Source: Bacteroidales bacterium (GTDB lineage Bacteria > Bacteroidota > Bacteroidia > Bacteroidales > Salinivirgaceae). Taken from it: a stretch of 64,000 nucleotides of DNA. Below the pieces are notes generated by a model that saw nothing but the letters and a program-made list of their open reading frames with translations, ran no database searches and was not told where the DNA came from. Below are positions 1-9,840 of the stretch, piece by piece. The position numbers and the translations under genes were made by a program. Location of the stretch: positions 1 through 64,000 of the forward strand of contig JAAYQU010000005.1 of NCBI GenBank assembly GCA_012519055.1, given 5' to 3'. How positions within the stretch are numbered: position 1 is the first letter of the stretch; every line of letters starts with the position of its first letter.

Positions 1-572
1 TATGAGTTTTCCAAATAATAGTCTTTAACACTGCCCGTAGCTCCACCAGTAGTGTATCCCACCTCATTGAATAGAGCATTAAATTCAGCTTGAGTTTTTA
101 CAAAAGGTCTATCGGTATATCCAATTAGTATGCATATTAATTTACGGTCTCCAGTCGTTGGGAATGCTCTACTTGACTTTTCCTCTTCGGCTTTTCTAAT
201 TGCAATTGCCTGTTGTACGATTGACATTTGGCTTTCGCTATAGAACATTTTTGTTTCTAAAGTCGATAAAAACAGTTGTTCAGCTTGCGATCTTAATTCG
301 GGGTTGTGTGCAATCACTTCTGATAAAACTAAATCGCCATAGGAATCTTTTACCATATAAACGTAGTCTCCAATAGCATTGCGTTTTATTGTATAGTCAT
401 CTGTAGTTCTTGCCCAGCTAAAATACTCATCTCCATACAGATAATAATTTAAAGTTGTGCCATCTGACTGAGTTTGCTGTATTATACCCGGATATGCAGG
501 CACAGCCTTTAGTGTACTGAGAGTCGATACTCCAACAAATGTCAAGAGTAACAGTTTAATTAATCGTTGCAT
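1..572 (-). CDS. M6-family secreted metalloprotease, N-terminal part (3' end outside window)
   Basis: The reading frame opens at an ATG (complement of 570-572) and runs off the left edge, giving about 190 visible residues. Residues 1 to about 23 form a signal peptide with a hydrophobic core and end in Lys-Ala-Val-Pro-Ala. The segment that follows, with a DGTTLNYYLYGDEYFSW-like stretch, is typical of the propeptide region of M6 (immune inhibitor A-like) metalloproteases. The part nearest the edge combines an LICILIGYTDRPF-like strand with GSVKDYYLENS, which matches the start of the M6 catalytic domain. The HExxH zinc motif would lie outside the window, so catalytic competence cannot be judged. 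By family it should be an exported peptidase; a T9SS sorting domain at the missing C-terminus is plausible but unseen. Confidence 0.8.
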   Translation of the reverse strand, partial: MQRLIKLLLLTFVGVSTLSTLKAVPAYPGIIQQTQSDGTTLNYYLYGDEYFSWARTTDDYTIKRNAIGDYVYMVKDSYGDLVLSEVIAHNPELRSQAEQLFLSTLETKMFYSESQMSIVQQAIAIRKAEEEKSSRAFPTTGDRKLICILIGYTDRPFVKTQAEFNALFNEVGYTTGGATGSVKDYYLENS

Positions 573-796
573 AATTATATTAGTTATTTGTTTTTATATT
601 TTTAAAATCGCTCGTAAATATACTTTAATTTTACATCTTTTCAATGTTGCTGCGTAAGATACCGCAATTTTTAAACCATATTGGAATTTGTCATGATTAA
701 AAAGCAGATAAGGTCAAAAATAGAGACAAAACACATTCTGTCCATAGCGTACAATATTTGCAAATCCGTTAAATAAGTGTTCTACAACAATATAGC

Positions 797-840
797 ACAA
801 AAAAAGGGGATCATATCGTTTTAAAATAACCCCCTTTATT
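797..840 (-). terminator. Rho-independent terminator after the 1,424-residue T9SS protein gene
   Basis: AAAGGGG (803-809) pairs with CCCCTTT (831-837) across a loop of about 21 bases. Read on the minus strand, the stem is followed by a run of T (799-805). It lies about 20 bases past the stop codon at 860. Confidence 0.7.
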
Positions 841-859
841 ATTTTCTCAATACATTTGG

Positions 860-3800
860 TTATTGCTTAATAAACTTGTGTGTAGTAGTGTTATTAACTC
901 CTATTATTCTTACAAAATAAGAACCTGAACTTAACATTTCAACATCCATATTAGTAGTAACATCCTCAGTTTTCATTGTACTGATTAATGCCCCACTACT
1001 GTTGTATAGTTCAATAACAACTTCGTTGCTATTGTTGCGCTCAATTGTCAATGTGTTTCCAACCGGATTAGGATAAAGTCGTACGTAACTATCAACAAAT
1101 CCGCCAATGCCTGGAATCATCGATAAATTAACTGTCTGATCGGCATTATCAACAACTAATGATCCTTCTACATCATTATATCCTGACTTAACAGCTTTGT
1201 AAGTGTAACTTCCGTTAACTAACTGTGCTATAGCATTACCTTGAGCATTAGTCGTCAATACTTTACCATCAACAAGAATTGTTACTCCTTGCAATGGTGC
1301 TCCATCGTGATCTACATGGAAAGTAATTGCAAATGGAGCTAGTTCCATACTAACAGCTTCATTAACCTCAGCATTAAATACCTCAAATGAACCTGTAACG
1401 TCAGCGTATCCTAATTTCGTTACTGTATAGGTGTACTCACCATTAGCCAAGTTAATTGTTGCTACTCCCGAAGCATCAGTTGTAATCTCTTGGCTATTAA
1501 CAGTTACTACAGCACCTTCAAGAGGTTGCTCGTCACATGTTACAGTAAATGTTACTGCAAAATCTGGTGGATAAACTGTAATAGGATTTGAATAAACTAT
1601 TGAAGATGAGCCTGCAGTATATACTGACTGAACACCTATAGTATGATCACCAACAGGTATATCGGTAACTGTGTATTGGTTTTCTGTTAAACCTGAAGCA
1701 ACTTCCTGATCATTTAGATATACTTTATACCCTACAAAATCTTTAGAGTCGTTAGATTTAGAACCTCCAATAAAGATGTCATCAATCATTAGAACGAACG
1801 AGTCATCTGATACGCAATTAATAGCTAGGTAAACATCCTGTCCTGCATATGCATCTAAATTATATGTGTATTGTGTCCATGCATCAGGTGGTGCAACATA
1901 GCCTGATCCTGTTATGAACGTAAAGTCAGCAGGTTCTGTACCTGTTGTCGAAACACCTATTTTAAAACGATCTGGTCCATAAGAAACTGTTAAGGATCTT
2001 GCCCAGAAAGAGAAGTTCATTCCAGGAAGGATTGACACCTGATGTGTAATTAACCAGTCGTTATTTGGACCCGATGTCGCAGCAAAACAGGCTAAATATT
2101 TACTTCCACTGTGTGGAGTCCAATTGTCTGATAATGCCGGAGTAGCACCGGATGGATTAAATACAATATATGAACCAGTATAACCACTGTTCGGGAATGT
2201 AACGTTTTGAATTCCATATGATGGTGAACCATCTACGTCAACAAGAGTATAATTACCAATATTTGCAATTATGAAATCTTCGTAACTTTCAATGCTGTCA
2301 ACAAAACTCTCTGGATAAGTGTTCCAAGTTACTAATGCTTGATTATTATTAACAACTGCAGCTGTTACGTTGAATGGAGGTTCAATTTCAAAATTAGCTG
2401 TTATAGTTTCAGTTGCTACAACAACATGTAAATATGTTGCTGATGTAGACAGAACTTCGTTTGCTTCATTTGTCCAGTTTACAAATGAATAATCAGCATT
2501 TGGAGTTGCCACTAACTCAATTTCTGTTCCCTGAAGATATTCTCCTCCTCCTGAAACAGTACCACCTTCAGTCGGATTAGCTACCAATGTAACTGTACTC
2601 TTTTGACCAATAATAATCTCGTCAACAAAAATGTTGGTTCCCCAGTCGCTTGTGGCTAAAAAAACAACGTAAGAGAGGTTTGAAACATATTCTGCTGGTA
2701 TTTCAAAATCATAATCGTACCAGCCTTGCTCAGTAACAACTGGTTCGTAATCTGTATATCTATAAATAGTACCTAACAGGGTTCCACCTGTTGTGTCTGG
2801 CGATGTATTTGCATAAACATCAACTCTGTCATGTGCATTAGAATATGTACTATAGTTGTCTCGAAACATTTTAAATCCAACACTATAATTTCCTGTGCCC
2901 ATATTTAAACGACGAGTTACAAGGGTACCTTGATTACCAGAACTTATACTAAAACAATTATATCTTATCATACCTACACCAAATGGATCACATGAGGGAT
3001 TTGTACCATTTGTAACTCTATCCCATGGACGAGTGCCTAAGCTTAGCCAACCTAGTGGTGGAAACAGATCCTCATCAAATGTTTCAATAAATGGGAATTG
3101 TGTAACTGTTAGATCAATTGCATTACCATTTATCGCTATAGTTTTAGAACCTGCAGTACTGTTAACATTTATTGTTGCTGTTTTTTCTCCAACTGTAGTT
3201 GGATTAAATACCACAGTAAAGGTTGCTGTTTCGCCAAGACCTAAAGTATCAGGATTTTCAATAGTTGTTAAAGTAAATAGATCTGCATTTGTTCCCGTAA
3301 TTGTAATATCCGATGGATTAACTATAAGTTCTCCTGCTCCGATATTTTGAATTGTAAAGGTTTGTGGAGCAGATGACATATCAATATGTGTATCCGGGAA
3401 AGTAAAAGTATCAGGTGTAACTTCTAAAATCGGTGGAGCAAGAGTCATCGTTACATCAACGGTCATATCTGTAGTTGTAACAACAAGTGACACGTCATTT
3501 TGTGGGTTGTAACCAACAGCAGTAACAGAGTAAGTGTAGTTACCGGCAGCTGTATATATTTCAGCTAACCCTGACGCATTACTTTCGGCTGTTCCAATAA
3601 CAGTTTCTCCCTGCTTAACTGTTACAGTAGCACCTTCAATAGGATTTGTTCCATCTGAAACATTAAAAGCAACAATAGTTTTTGGAGTTAAGTCCATTCT
3701 TAAGCTTATATGACCAAAACCTAATATCTTAGCACTAAATTTTGCAGGATTAGCTTCATTATTAGCTCTAAGAATATAGCCATGTTCTGCATTGTCATAT

Positions 3801-5134
3801 GCTATAGCAATATTAGTAGTAGTGGTCTGTTTCATAGCCAAAACATATAATCCTTGCTGAATGACAGTAGGACGAACCGGAATATTCATAGTTTGACCTG
3901 CTTGCGATTGATCACGCTGATATGTATCTGTTTGAAATATGGGAGGATTTTGAACATTCAAATCAGCAGTACTATCCACCCTATATAACGCTAACTGATA
4001 TGAAGCCGTTGCTTCGGAAAGTAAAGCTGGCCACACAAATTGAACTCCAGTTACAGTTGCTGCGCTTTCAATTGCGTATAGATTACCAAAAGTTATTCTT
4101 GAAGAAGATCCAACTCCATTTTCGGCAAACACACCTACATCACGTGCATAGATATAATCGTTTACCGAGAAATTAAAGCTATCGGTATTGTCGGTTGGAT
4201 CGGCATCTGCAGCATAATCAGCAGTATGCGTATATGAGTAATCACCAACTGGTAAGGTTGTTGCATCAAAAGGCGTAGCTGCCGAGACAGTTTGAGTTGC
4301 ACCATAGTTTAGCCCTGTCAAAACATCTGTCGTGGTAAACACCGTTTCGTTACTTGCATTTTTAACAGCTGCTATTACGTTAACATTTTCTGTAAGATCT
4401 ACACCTTTATTTGTAACAATTGTATTAAGAGTTAACGCGCTATTTAGCTGAGATAAAGGTATCAACCTATAATCTTTATTACCTCCTGTAACTGCAAGGT
4501 TTGTTGGAGGTATATAAACTTCTGGTCCAACAAAATCATCAACATACAGATAGTACGCATTTAATGAAGTTGCTTGAACAGCAAAATAGACCGTATCACC
4601 ATGATATGCACTCAAGCTGTACGCAAAAGTTTGAGCAGCTGATGTTGTAGAAATAGGACCAGCAAGCTGGGTAAAATCTTCCTTGTTATTACCTGTATTT
4701 GATACCCACACATAGAATTCTTCTGGGTAAGAGGATCTGTGCTTTGCACTAAATGAAATGCTGTCATTTCCTGCTACAGGCAATAAAGGAGGAGTAATTA
4801 GCCAGTCATCATGTGCAACACTACTATGGTACCTAATACCGGCACTGGCGGTACCTGATATAATATAAGAATCCGCAAATCTATCCCAGGTATAAGTATC
4901 GCCATCATTAATAACTTTCCATCCAATTGGAGGAAAATCAGTACCTTCAAAACCTTCGTTTAAAGCTCCTCTTACAGAAGAGTTTTCAACAATTTGGCTT
5001 GTGCTAAAGTCGGATAAATCAATAACCGTTTTTTCGTTAATATCCATAAAGAGCTCTTTTTCTGGAGCTTTTTGTCCCATTGACCATGTTACTGTCAATA
5101 TCGACAAAAGGACTAAAAGTAAATTTTTCTTCAT
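860..5134 (-). CDS. Giant T9SS-secreted mosaic protein (choice-of-anchor J/D, PEGA-like repeats)
   Basis: This 1,424-residue exported protein has a signal peptide (about 1-20). Its modules in order are: a choice-of-anchor J/cleaved-adhesin domain (about 60-205), a CARDB-like segment (about 215-325), an uncharacterised segment (about 330-480), a carboxypeptidase-regulatory-like domain (about 485-565), a choice-of-anchor D domain (about 570-672), a second anchor J (about 680-843), an InlB-type repeat containing GGTVSGGGEY (about 848-916), a third cleaved-adhesin domain (about 948-1124), an Fn3-like segment (about 1130-1190), two tandem PEGA-like repeats (about 1192-1340) and a T9SS type A sorting domain starting at YPNP (about 1350-1424). 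No catalytic domain is recognisable. Cleaved-adhesin domains are known from gingipains and related surface proteins, so surface adhesion or substrate binding is the likely role, by inference. The gene stands alone, with its own terminator. Confidence 0.85.
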   Translation of the reverse strand: MKKNLLLVLLSILTVTWSMGQKAPEKELFMDINEKTVIDLSDFSTSQIVENSSVRGALNEGFEGTDFPPIGWKVINDGDTYTWDRFADSYIISGTASAGIRYHSSVAHDDWLITPPLLPVAGNDSISFSAKHRSSYPEEFYVWVSNTGNNKEDFTQLAGPISTTSAAQTFAYSLSAYHGDTVYFAVQATSLNAYYLYVDDFVGPEVYIPPTNLAVTGGNKDYRLIPLSQLNSALTLNTIVTNKGVDLTENVNVIAAVKNASNETVFTTTDVLTGLNYGATQTVSAATPFDATTLPVGDYSYTHTADYAADADPTDNTDSFNFSVNDYIYARDVGVFAENGVGSSSRITFGNLYAIESAATVTGVQFVWPALLSEATASYQLALYRVDSTADLNVQNPPIFQTDTYQRDQSQAGQTMNIPVRPTVIQQGLYVLAMKQTTTTNIAIAYDNAEHGYILRANNEANPAKFSAKILGFGHISLRMDLTPKTIVAFNVSDGTNPIEGATVTVKQGETVIGTAESNASGLAEIYTAAGNYTYSVTAVGYNPQNDVSLVVTTTDMTVDVTMTLAPPILEVTPDTFTFPDTHIDMSSAPQTFTIQNIGAGELIVNPSDITITGTNADLFTLTTIENPDTLGLGETATFTVVFNPTTVGEKTATINVNSTAGSKTIAINGNAIDLTVTQFPFIETFDEDLFPPLGWLSLGTRPWDRVTNGTNPSCDPFGVGMIRYNCFSISSGNQGTLVTRRLNMGTGNYSVGFKMFRDNYSTYSNAHDRVDVYANTSPDTTGGTLLGTIYRYTDYEPVVTEQGWYDYDFEIPAEYVSNLSYVVFLATSDWGTNIFVDEIIIGQKSTVTLVANPTEGGTVSGGGEYLQGTEIELVATPNADYSFVNWTNEANEVLSTSATYLHVVVATETITANFEIEPPFNVTAAVVNNNQALVTWNTYPESFVDSIESYEDFIIANIGNYTLVDVDGSPSYGIQNVTFPNSGYTGSYIVFNPSGATPALSDNWTPHSGSKYLACFAATSGPNNDWLITHQVSILPGMNFSFWARSLTVSYGPDRFKIGVSTTGTEPADFTFITGSGYVAPPDAWTQYTYNLDAYAGQDVYLAINCVSDDSFVLMIDDIFIGGSKSNDSKDFVGYKVYLNDQEVASGLTENQYTVTDIPVGDHTIGVQSVYTAGSSSIVYSNPITVYPPDFAVTFTVTCDEQPLEGAVVTVNSQEITTDASGVATINLANGEYTYTVTKLGYADVTGSFEVFNAEVNEAVSMELAPFAITFHVDHDGAPLQGVTILVDGKVLTTNAQGNAIAQLVNGSYTYKAVKSGYNDVEGSLVVDNADQTVNLSMIPGIGGFVDSYVRLYPNPVGNTLTIERNNSNEVVIELYNSSGALISTMKTEDVTTNMDVEMLSSGSYFVRIIGVNNTTTHKFIKQ

Positions 5135-5308
5135 AAGTGTAAGTTTTAATTAAACAAAATATTATTTCTAAATTCTAATATCCAGCTAAGATAATGAAAT
5201 AAATTAGAATATTAAATATCTAACAAAATAAAAATTTGTAAAATAATTAGCAATTATTAACTAACTGACTAAAAATCAGTAAAAATACCACTTTATAATA
5301 TCTCTATT

Positions 5309-7171
5309 TTAAAATGGAAATAACAACGGTAGTACAAAAATCATAATTATCATTAAAATTGTTTGTAATGGAAGTCCCACTTTAACATAATCCATAAACT
5401 TATATCTACCTGCCGACATAACTAAGGCATTGGGTGGAGTGGAAAATGGACTTGCAAAACACATACTGGCGGCTACCGTTACCGCAAAAAGGAAAGGATA
5501 TGGGCTTACACCCAATGTTAGAGCTGTTTGCATGGCAATAGGTGCAAAAAGCACAGCTGTAGCTGTATTGCTAATAAACATAGTTAAAAACGATGTTGCT
5601 AAATATATTCCCGCCATAACCAACACAGGACCGTAGGGATTAAGAGCGCCCACAATCCCGCCCGAGATAGCCGCAGAGGCTCCTGTCTTTTCCATAGCAA
5701 TAGCAAGCGGAATCATAGCTGCAAAAAGAAAAATACTCTCCCAATTAATAGTGCGGTAAGCTGCTTCTACGTTTCTGAAACATCCTGTAAGAATCATAGC
5801 CAACGCAGCCAACAGAGTTGCAATAACGGGTTCGAGGATGTTAAAAGACATAGTTATTACCATCAAAATCATTATTGTAGCAGCTATAGGTGCTTTGTGG
5901 TCAAGCAGAACTTTAGACGCTTCCGTTTCGGGCTGTCCAACTACAACAATATCAGATTCCTCGCGATTCAGTCTGGCTATATCTCTCCAGTCGCCTTGTA
6001 CAAGCAACACGTCGCCGGATTGTATAACCACATCTTTGATATTTTTATAAATAAAGCTGTCTCTGCGTCTGATACTTAGTACGTTTACATAGTAGTTTTT
6101 CCTAAATCCAGTCTCTCTTACACTTTTGTTAACATGCTTTGAGTTGGACATAACAACTACTTCGGCAATTCCAATTTCACTAAATTTAAATTTCCCCGAG
6201 AAAATGGGACGCTGTTTTTCTCGTGCATCTACAAAGCGAAGATTGTAGTCGAGAACGAATTTTTGGACATTCTCAAAATTACCGAAAATATACAGATAAT
6301 CACCATCTTCAATAATACTTTCAGGCCTAGCCATTTTTTGCTCATCTATATGATTAAATGGTCTTCTTTTGTTATAAGAAGGCAACTTTCTTATTTCAAT
6401 GACAGATATATCATACTCTTGAGTTACAGTAAGTTCGTTGAGTTTTTTATTAAGTATAGATGTGTCTTTTAACACCTCTACGCGAAAAAGATTTTCAGCT
6501 ATCTGATATTCGTTTATAAGTTGCTGCGGTGATTTTACTCCGCTTTCGTCATCTCCTCTTTTATTTTTTCTATCTGTTTTATCAAGAACTTTGGTTAGAA
6601 ACCACATGGAACCAACTCCTACGACTACCGTAATAATTCCCACCGGAGTAAATGAAAAGAAAGATAATGGTTCAAAACCGTTTTCTGCTAATGTGTTGCT
6701 AATAATCATGTTGGGAGGTGTACCTATCAGTGTCATCATTCCTCCCATGCTGCTGGCAAAAGCCATAGGCATTAGCAAACGACGAGAGTTCACCTCAGCC
6801 ATTTTTGCCATGCTGATAACAACTGGCATTAGCAACGCCACGGTACCAGTATTGCTTACAAATGACCCAAAAAGAGCCGTGACAAGCATAATAAGAAAAA
6901 ATATTTTTATTTTGCTTTTACCTGCAAATTGCAGTAGGTACGTGCTCACTGATTTAGCCAATCCTGTCTGAAAAATGGCTCCACCGACTATAAACAGAGC
7001 CACCATCATGATAACAATAGGATTTGAAAAACCTGTAAGCGCCTCAGATGGCGTGAGAATCCCCAGCAATACGAGTGATACCAGGGAACATAGCGCAACA
7101 ATATCGGATCGAATTTTCCCCCAGACGAATAGTGCGGCTGTAATAAAGAGGACGATAAAAACTGTGGACAT
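5309..7171 (-). CDS. SLC13/DASS-family permease with two TrkA_C (RCK_C) domains
   Basis: This 620-residue polytopic inner-membrane protein carries the SLC13 signature repeats. SNTGT (106-110) and GTPPN (150-154) lie in the first half and SNT-A-T around residue 530 in the second, matching the paired helical hairpins of divalent-anion/Na+ symporters. Between the halves, residues about 225-420 form two soluble TrkA_C domains, each with an xxxxGDxLxxxG-type turn (EDGDYLYIFG; QSGDVLLVQG). That layout is the prokaryotic SLC13 form with cytoplasmic regulatory domains. Substrates in the family include dicarboxylates and sulfate; the sequence does not settle which. The gene is monocistronic and has a good Bacteroidota promoter about 35 bases upstream of its ATG. 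Confidence 0.85.
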   Translation of the reverse strand: MSTVFIVLFITAALFVWGKIRSDIVALCSLVSLVLLGILTPSEALTGFSNPIVIMMVALFIVGGAIFQTGLAKSVSTYLLQFAGKSKIKIFFLIMLVTALFGSFVSNTGTVALLMPVVISMAKMAEVNSRRLLMPMAFASSMGGMMTLIGTPPNMIISNTLAENGFEPLSFFSFTPVGIITVVVGVGSMWFLTKVLDKTDRKNKRGDDESGVKSPQQLINEYQIAENLFRVEVLKDTSILNKKLNELTVTQEYDISVIEIRKLPSYNKRRPFNHIDEQKMARPESIIEDGDYLYIFGNFENVQKFVLDYNLRFVDAREKQRPIFSGKFKFSEIGIAEVVVMSNSKHVNKSVRETGFRKNYYVNVLSIRRRDSFIYKNIKDVVIQSGDVLLVQGDWRDIARLNREESDIVVVGQPETEASKVLLDHKAPIAATIMILMVITMSFNILEPVIATLLAALAMILTGCFRNVEAAYRTINWESIFLFAAMIPLAIAMEKTGASAAISGGIVGALNPYGPVLVMAGIYLATSFLTMFISNTATAVLFAPIAMQTALTLGVSPYPFLFAVTVAASMCFASPFSTPPNALVMSAGRYKFMDYVKVGLPLQTILMIIMIFVLPLLFPF

Positions 7172-7205
7172 AATAGTAACGTAGGTGTGTTTAAAAATTC
7201 TTATA

Positions 7206-7236
7206 CAAACTTAAGGGTTTATTTTCAATTAACAAT
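7206..7236 (-). promoter_or_regulatory. Bacteroidota-type promoter for the SLC13 permease
   Basis: On the minus strand the sequence reads ATTG-N19-TAAGTTTG, an exact -7 box (TAnnTTTG) with a near-consensus -33 box at the usual spacing. Transcription would start near 7199, about 28 bases before the ATG. The -33 box lies inside a CAATTA-type dispersed repeat. Confidence 0.55.
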
Positions 7237-7260
7237 TAGCAATTATTAATAAACAATTAG
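7226..7260. repeat. Dispersed CAATTAGCAAT-type intergenic repeat, copy 1
   Basis: This is a run of CAATTAACAATTAGCAATT units with small changes. Related runs sit in spacers at 22121, 45221, 50631 and 58527 of this window. Confidence 0.55.
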
Positions 7261-7342
7261 AACACGGATAACACTGATGTGACGGATTAAATATATATTT
7301 TTTTATCTGTGAAAATCTGTTTAATCCCTTTTTTCTGTGTGC
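7261..7342. repeat. ACGGATTAAA-type dispersed inverted repeat
   Basis: AACACGGATAACACTGATGT leads into GGATTAAA (7284-7291), which is mirrored by TTTAATCC (7320-7327) and then CTGTGT. Sequences of the form ACACGGATTAAACGGATTT with their complements are familiar as short intergenic repeats in Bacteroidota and other bacteria. A fragment (AACTCAGATTAAACAGATT) recurs near 50730-50750. Confidence 0.5.
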
Positions 7343-7629
7343 TATTGTGCAATAAATTAAAATAAAATTACTATATTTAACTGCCGTTCAGTGCAAAAAA
7401 GGATATTTTATTCTTAAAACAAACTGTTATATAACATATATTTATATAAACATTTATGTATCTGTGCATTATGATTTATATTTATGAATATATACGGCAC
7501 TGTTTTTGTTATTTGTCCAATTCAAAATAATAAAATGAACATTTACCTTTATTTTTTGCCAAAAAAATCTTAAATTCGCTGTGAATTTTTAAAACATATT
7601 AATTAACAATAACATAAAAATTAAAAGAC

Positions 7630-8706
7630 ATGAGAAAACACATTTTCAATGCAGGACCTTGCAAATTGCCAGATGTAACATTAAAGAACACTTCAAAAGC
7701 TATTCTTGAGCTAGAAAGCTGTGGTCAATCAATTATGGAAGTATCACATAGAAGCAAAGACTTCCAAGCAGTAATGGACGAAACTGTTGCTTTATTCAAA
7801 GAGGTTTTGAACATTCCTGAAAATTACCATGTTCTGTTTTTAGGCGGTGGCGCAAGCACTCAATTTGCAATGATACCATTCAACTTCCTGAAAAAGAAAG
7901 CTGCTTATGTTAACAGCGGTGTTTGGTCAACAACAGCCATTAAAGAGGCTAAATTATTTGGAGAGGTTGAAATAATTGCTTCATCAGAAGACAAAAATCA
8001 CACCTACTATCCAAAAGGATTCAAAATTCCTAAAGATGTAGATTACTTGCATATTACAAGCAATAACACTATATATGGTACTGAAATTTTCGAAGATCTC
8101 GACAGCCCGGTACCCCTTATTGCAGATATGTCATCAGATATTTTGAGCCGTCCATTAAACGTTTCAAAATACTCTCTAATTTATGGTGGAGCACAGAAAA
8201 ACCTTGGACCCGCAGGCGTGACATTTGTTATTATAAAAGACGAATTGATGCAGAAAGTTGTTGCTGACAGACCAATTCCTACAATGCTTAAATATGAAAC
8301 ACACATCAAAAAAGGTTCAATGCACAACACACCTCCTTGCGTTAACATCTTTGCACTACGCGAAACATTGAAATGGATTAAAGCTAACGGTGGCGTAAAA
8401 GCAATGGAAAAACTTGCAAAAGAGCGCGCTGATTTGCTTTATGCTGAAATTGACAGAAATAAAATGTTTACAGCTCCGGTTGAAAAAGGTTCTCGTTCAA
8501 GAATGAACATTGTTTTCACAATCAAACCTGAATACAAAGAGTTTGAAGAAGAGTTTTTAAAATTATGTGCAAGCAAAAACATTGTAGGTGTTAAAGGACA
8601 CCGCAACGTTGGAGGATTCCGAGCATCAACCTATAATGCATGTACAATTGAAGATGTAAAAGCTTTAATTGCTGCAATGCAAGAGTTTGAAAAACAAAAA
8701 GCATAA
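7630..8706 (+). CDS. serC: Phosphoserine aminotransferase
   Basis: This 358-residue protein is a class-V aminotransferase that converts 3-phosphohydroxypyruvate and glutamate to phosphoserine and 2-oxoglutarate in the cytoplasm; SerC enzymes in this family can also act in pyridoxal phosphate synthesis. It begins with the SerC-typical [22 protein letters not shown] forms the phosphate-binding loop, and the PLP lysine is K190 in [21 protein letters not shown]-equivalent stretch ([13 protein letters not shown]) and the C-terminal RASTYNAC complete the signature. Length is normal for the family. It heads a co-directional block with serA and a DUF1015 gene, but a strong hairpin follows its stop, so downstream expression may be partly uncoupled. 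Confidence 0.95.
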   Translation: MRKHIFNAGPCKLPDVTLKNTSKAILELESCGQSIMEVSHRSKDFQAVMDETVALFKEVLNIPENYHVLFLGGGASTQFAMIPFNFLKKKAAYVNSGVWSTTAIKEAKLFGEVEIIASSEDKNHTYYPKGFKIPKDVDYLHITSNNTIYGTEIFEDLDSPVPLIADMSSDILSRPLNVSKYSLIYGGAQKNLGPAGVTFVIIKDELMQKVVADRPIPTMLKYETHIKKGSMHNTPPCVNIFALRETLKWIKANGGVKAMEKLAKERADLLYAEIDRNKMFTAPVEKGSRSRMNIVFTIKPEYKEFEEEFLKLCASKNIVGVKGHRNVGGFRASTYNACTIEDVKALIAAMQEFEKQKA

Positions 8707-8715
8707 CATAATTAT

Positions 8716-8748
8716 TTAAGGGTTGGATATGTATTGTCCAACCCTTAA
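8716..8748 (+). terminator. Hairpin between serC and serA (terminator or attenuator-like)
   Basis: TTAAGGGTTGGA (8716-8727) pairs perfectly with TCCAACCCTTAA (8737-8748) across a 9-base loop. The base of the stem is followed by TATTAAAAC, not a clean T run, so partial termination or 3'-end protection of serC mRNA is as likely as full termination. Confidence 0.55.
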
Positions 8749-8879
8749 TATTAAAACAAACCACAATGCTCAGGAAGATTTGCCAAAAACCATGTTGGCA
8801 TTTTTTGTGATTATGAGCAGGTAACTTAACATGGTACTTTTTATTAAAAATCAATCATTAACTATTAATTCAAAATATT

Positions 8880-9800
8880 ATGACTAAAGTATTAGTAGCA
8901 ACTGAAAAACCATTTGCAAAAGTTGCAGTTGACGGAATTAGAAAAATTGTCGAAGATGCTGGATTTACCCTTGCTCTTCTTGAAAACTATAAAAGCCAAG
9001 ACGACTTAATTAAAGCTGTAGCTGACGCTGACGCTTTAATAGTTCGTAGCGATAAAGTTACAAAAGAGGTTGTTGATGCAGCCAAAAAACTTAAAATTGT
9101 TGTACGCGCAGGTGCAGGATATGACAACTTAGACCTAGCTGCATGTACAGCAAAAGGAGTTGTAGCAATGAACACTCCCGGACAAAACTCAAATGCTGTT
9201 GCCGAACTTGCTTTTCAAATGATGCTTTTCCACGCACGTAAAGGTTTCGCAGGAGCTTCCGGCACAGAACTTAGAGGTAAAACTCTTGGTATTCAAGCAT
9301 ATGGTAATATCGGAAGATATATGGCAAAAATAGCTCAAGGTTTTGGCATGAATATTATATCATTCTCACGTAGCGTATCAGCCGAACAAATGAAAGCAGA
9401 CGGCGTTACAAAAGTTAATACTCTTGAAGAGTTGTACAAAAAAGCCCAATATGTGTCAACTCATATACCTGCAAACGATCAAACCAAAAAATCAATTAAT
9501 TATGGTCTATTATCGTTAATGCCTAAAAATGCTGTTTTAATCAACACTGCACGTAAAGAGATTATCAACGAAGAGGATTTGTTGAAACTTATGAATGAGC
9601 GTTCAGACTTTTCTTACCTAACTGACGTAGCACCTGATGCACACGATAAGTTTAAAAAATTCGAAGGAAGATATATCGCTACAGAAAAGAAAATGGGAGC
9701 GCAAACAGCAGAAGCAAATATTAATGCAGGATTAGCAGCTGCAAATCAAATTGTTAACTTTATTAAAAAAGGAGACAAAACTTTCCAAGTAAACAAATAA
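8880..9800 (+). CDS. serA: D-3-phosphoglycerate dehydrogenase, short form with Lys at the catalytic His position
   Basis: This 306-residue 2-hydroxyacid dehydrogenase oxidises 3-phosphoglycerate to 3-phosphohydroxypyruvate, the first step of serine synthesis. Visible marks are VVRAGAGYDNLDL in the substrate domain, a Rossmann loop AYGNIG (about 141-146) and NTARKE with the anion-binding R225. The canonical TPHIGAxT motif is replaced by TEKKMGAQTAEA, placing K271 where the catalytic histidine normally sits. There is no C-terminal ACT or ASB domain, so serine feedback of the E. coli kind is not expected. Lysine-type PGDHs of this form are known from Bacteroidota and from the protist Entamoeba. 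It follows serC by 173 bases and precedes the DUF1015 gene by 40. Confidence 0.92.
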   Translation: MTKVLVATEKPFAKVAVDGIRKIVEDAGFTLALLENYKSQDDLIKAVADADALIVRSDKVTKEVVDAAKKLKIVVRAGAGYDNLDLAACTAKGVVAMNTPGQNSNAVAELAFQMMLFHARKGFAGASGTELRGKTLGIQAYGNIGRYMAKIAQGFGMNIISFSRSVSAEQMKADGVTKVNTLEELYKKAQYVSTHIPANDQTKKSINYGLLSLMPKNAVLINTARKEIINEEDLLKLMNERSDFSYLTDVAPDAHDKFKKFEGRYIATEKKMGAQTAEANINAGLAAANQIVNFIKKGDKTFQVNK

Positions 9801-9840
9801 TTTTGTAAAGTTAAACAACTAATAACGAAGGATTTAAATT

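Larger units (their letters stand above)
7172..7629. other. Gene-free spacer between divergent SLC13 and serC genes
   Basis: This spacer of 458 bases is very AT-rich. It holds the SLC13 promoter, two dispersed-repeat pieces (7226-7260 and 7261-7342) and presumably the serC promoter. No convincing TAnnTTTG box with a well-spaced TTTG was found in front of serC; TTTG at 7555 with TAAATTCG at 7571 has too short a spacer. Confidence 0.6.

Noticed and set aside
8591-8854. Minus-strand frame across the serC 3' end and spacer
   Set aside because: It overlaps the conserved serC C-terminus and the hairpin, and encodes no recognisable protein.
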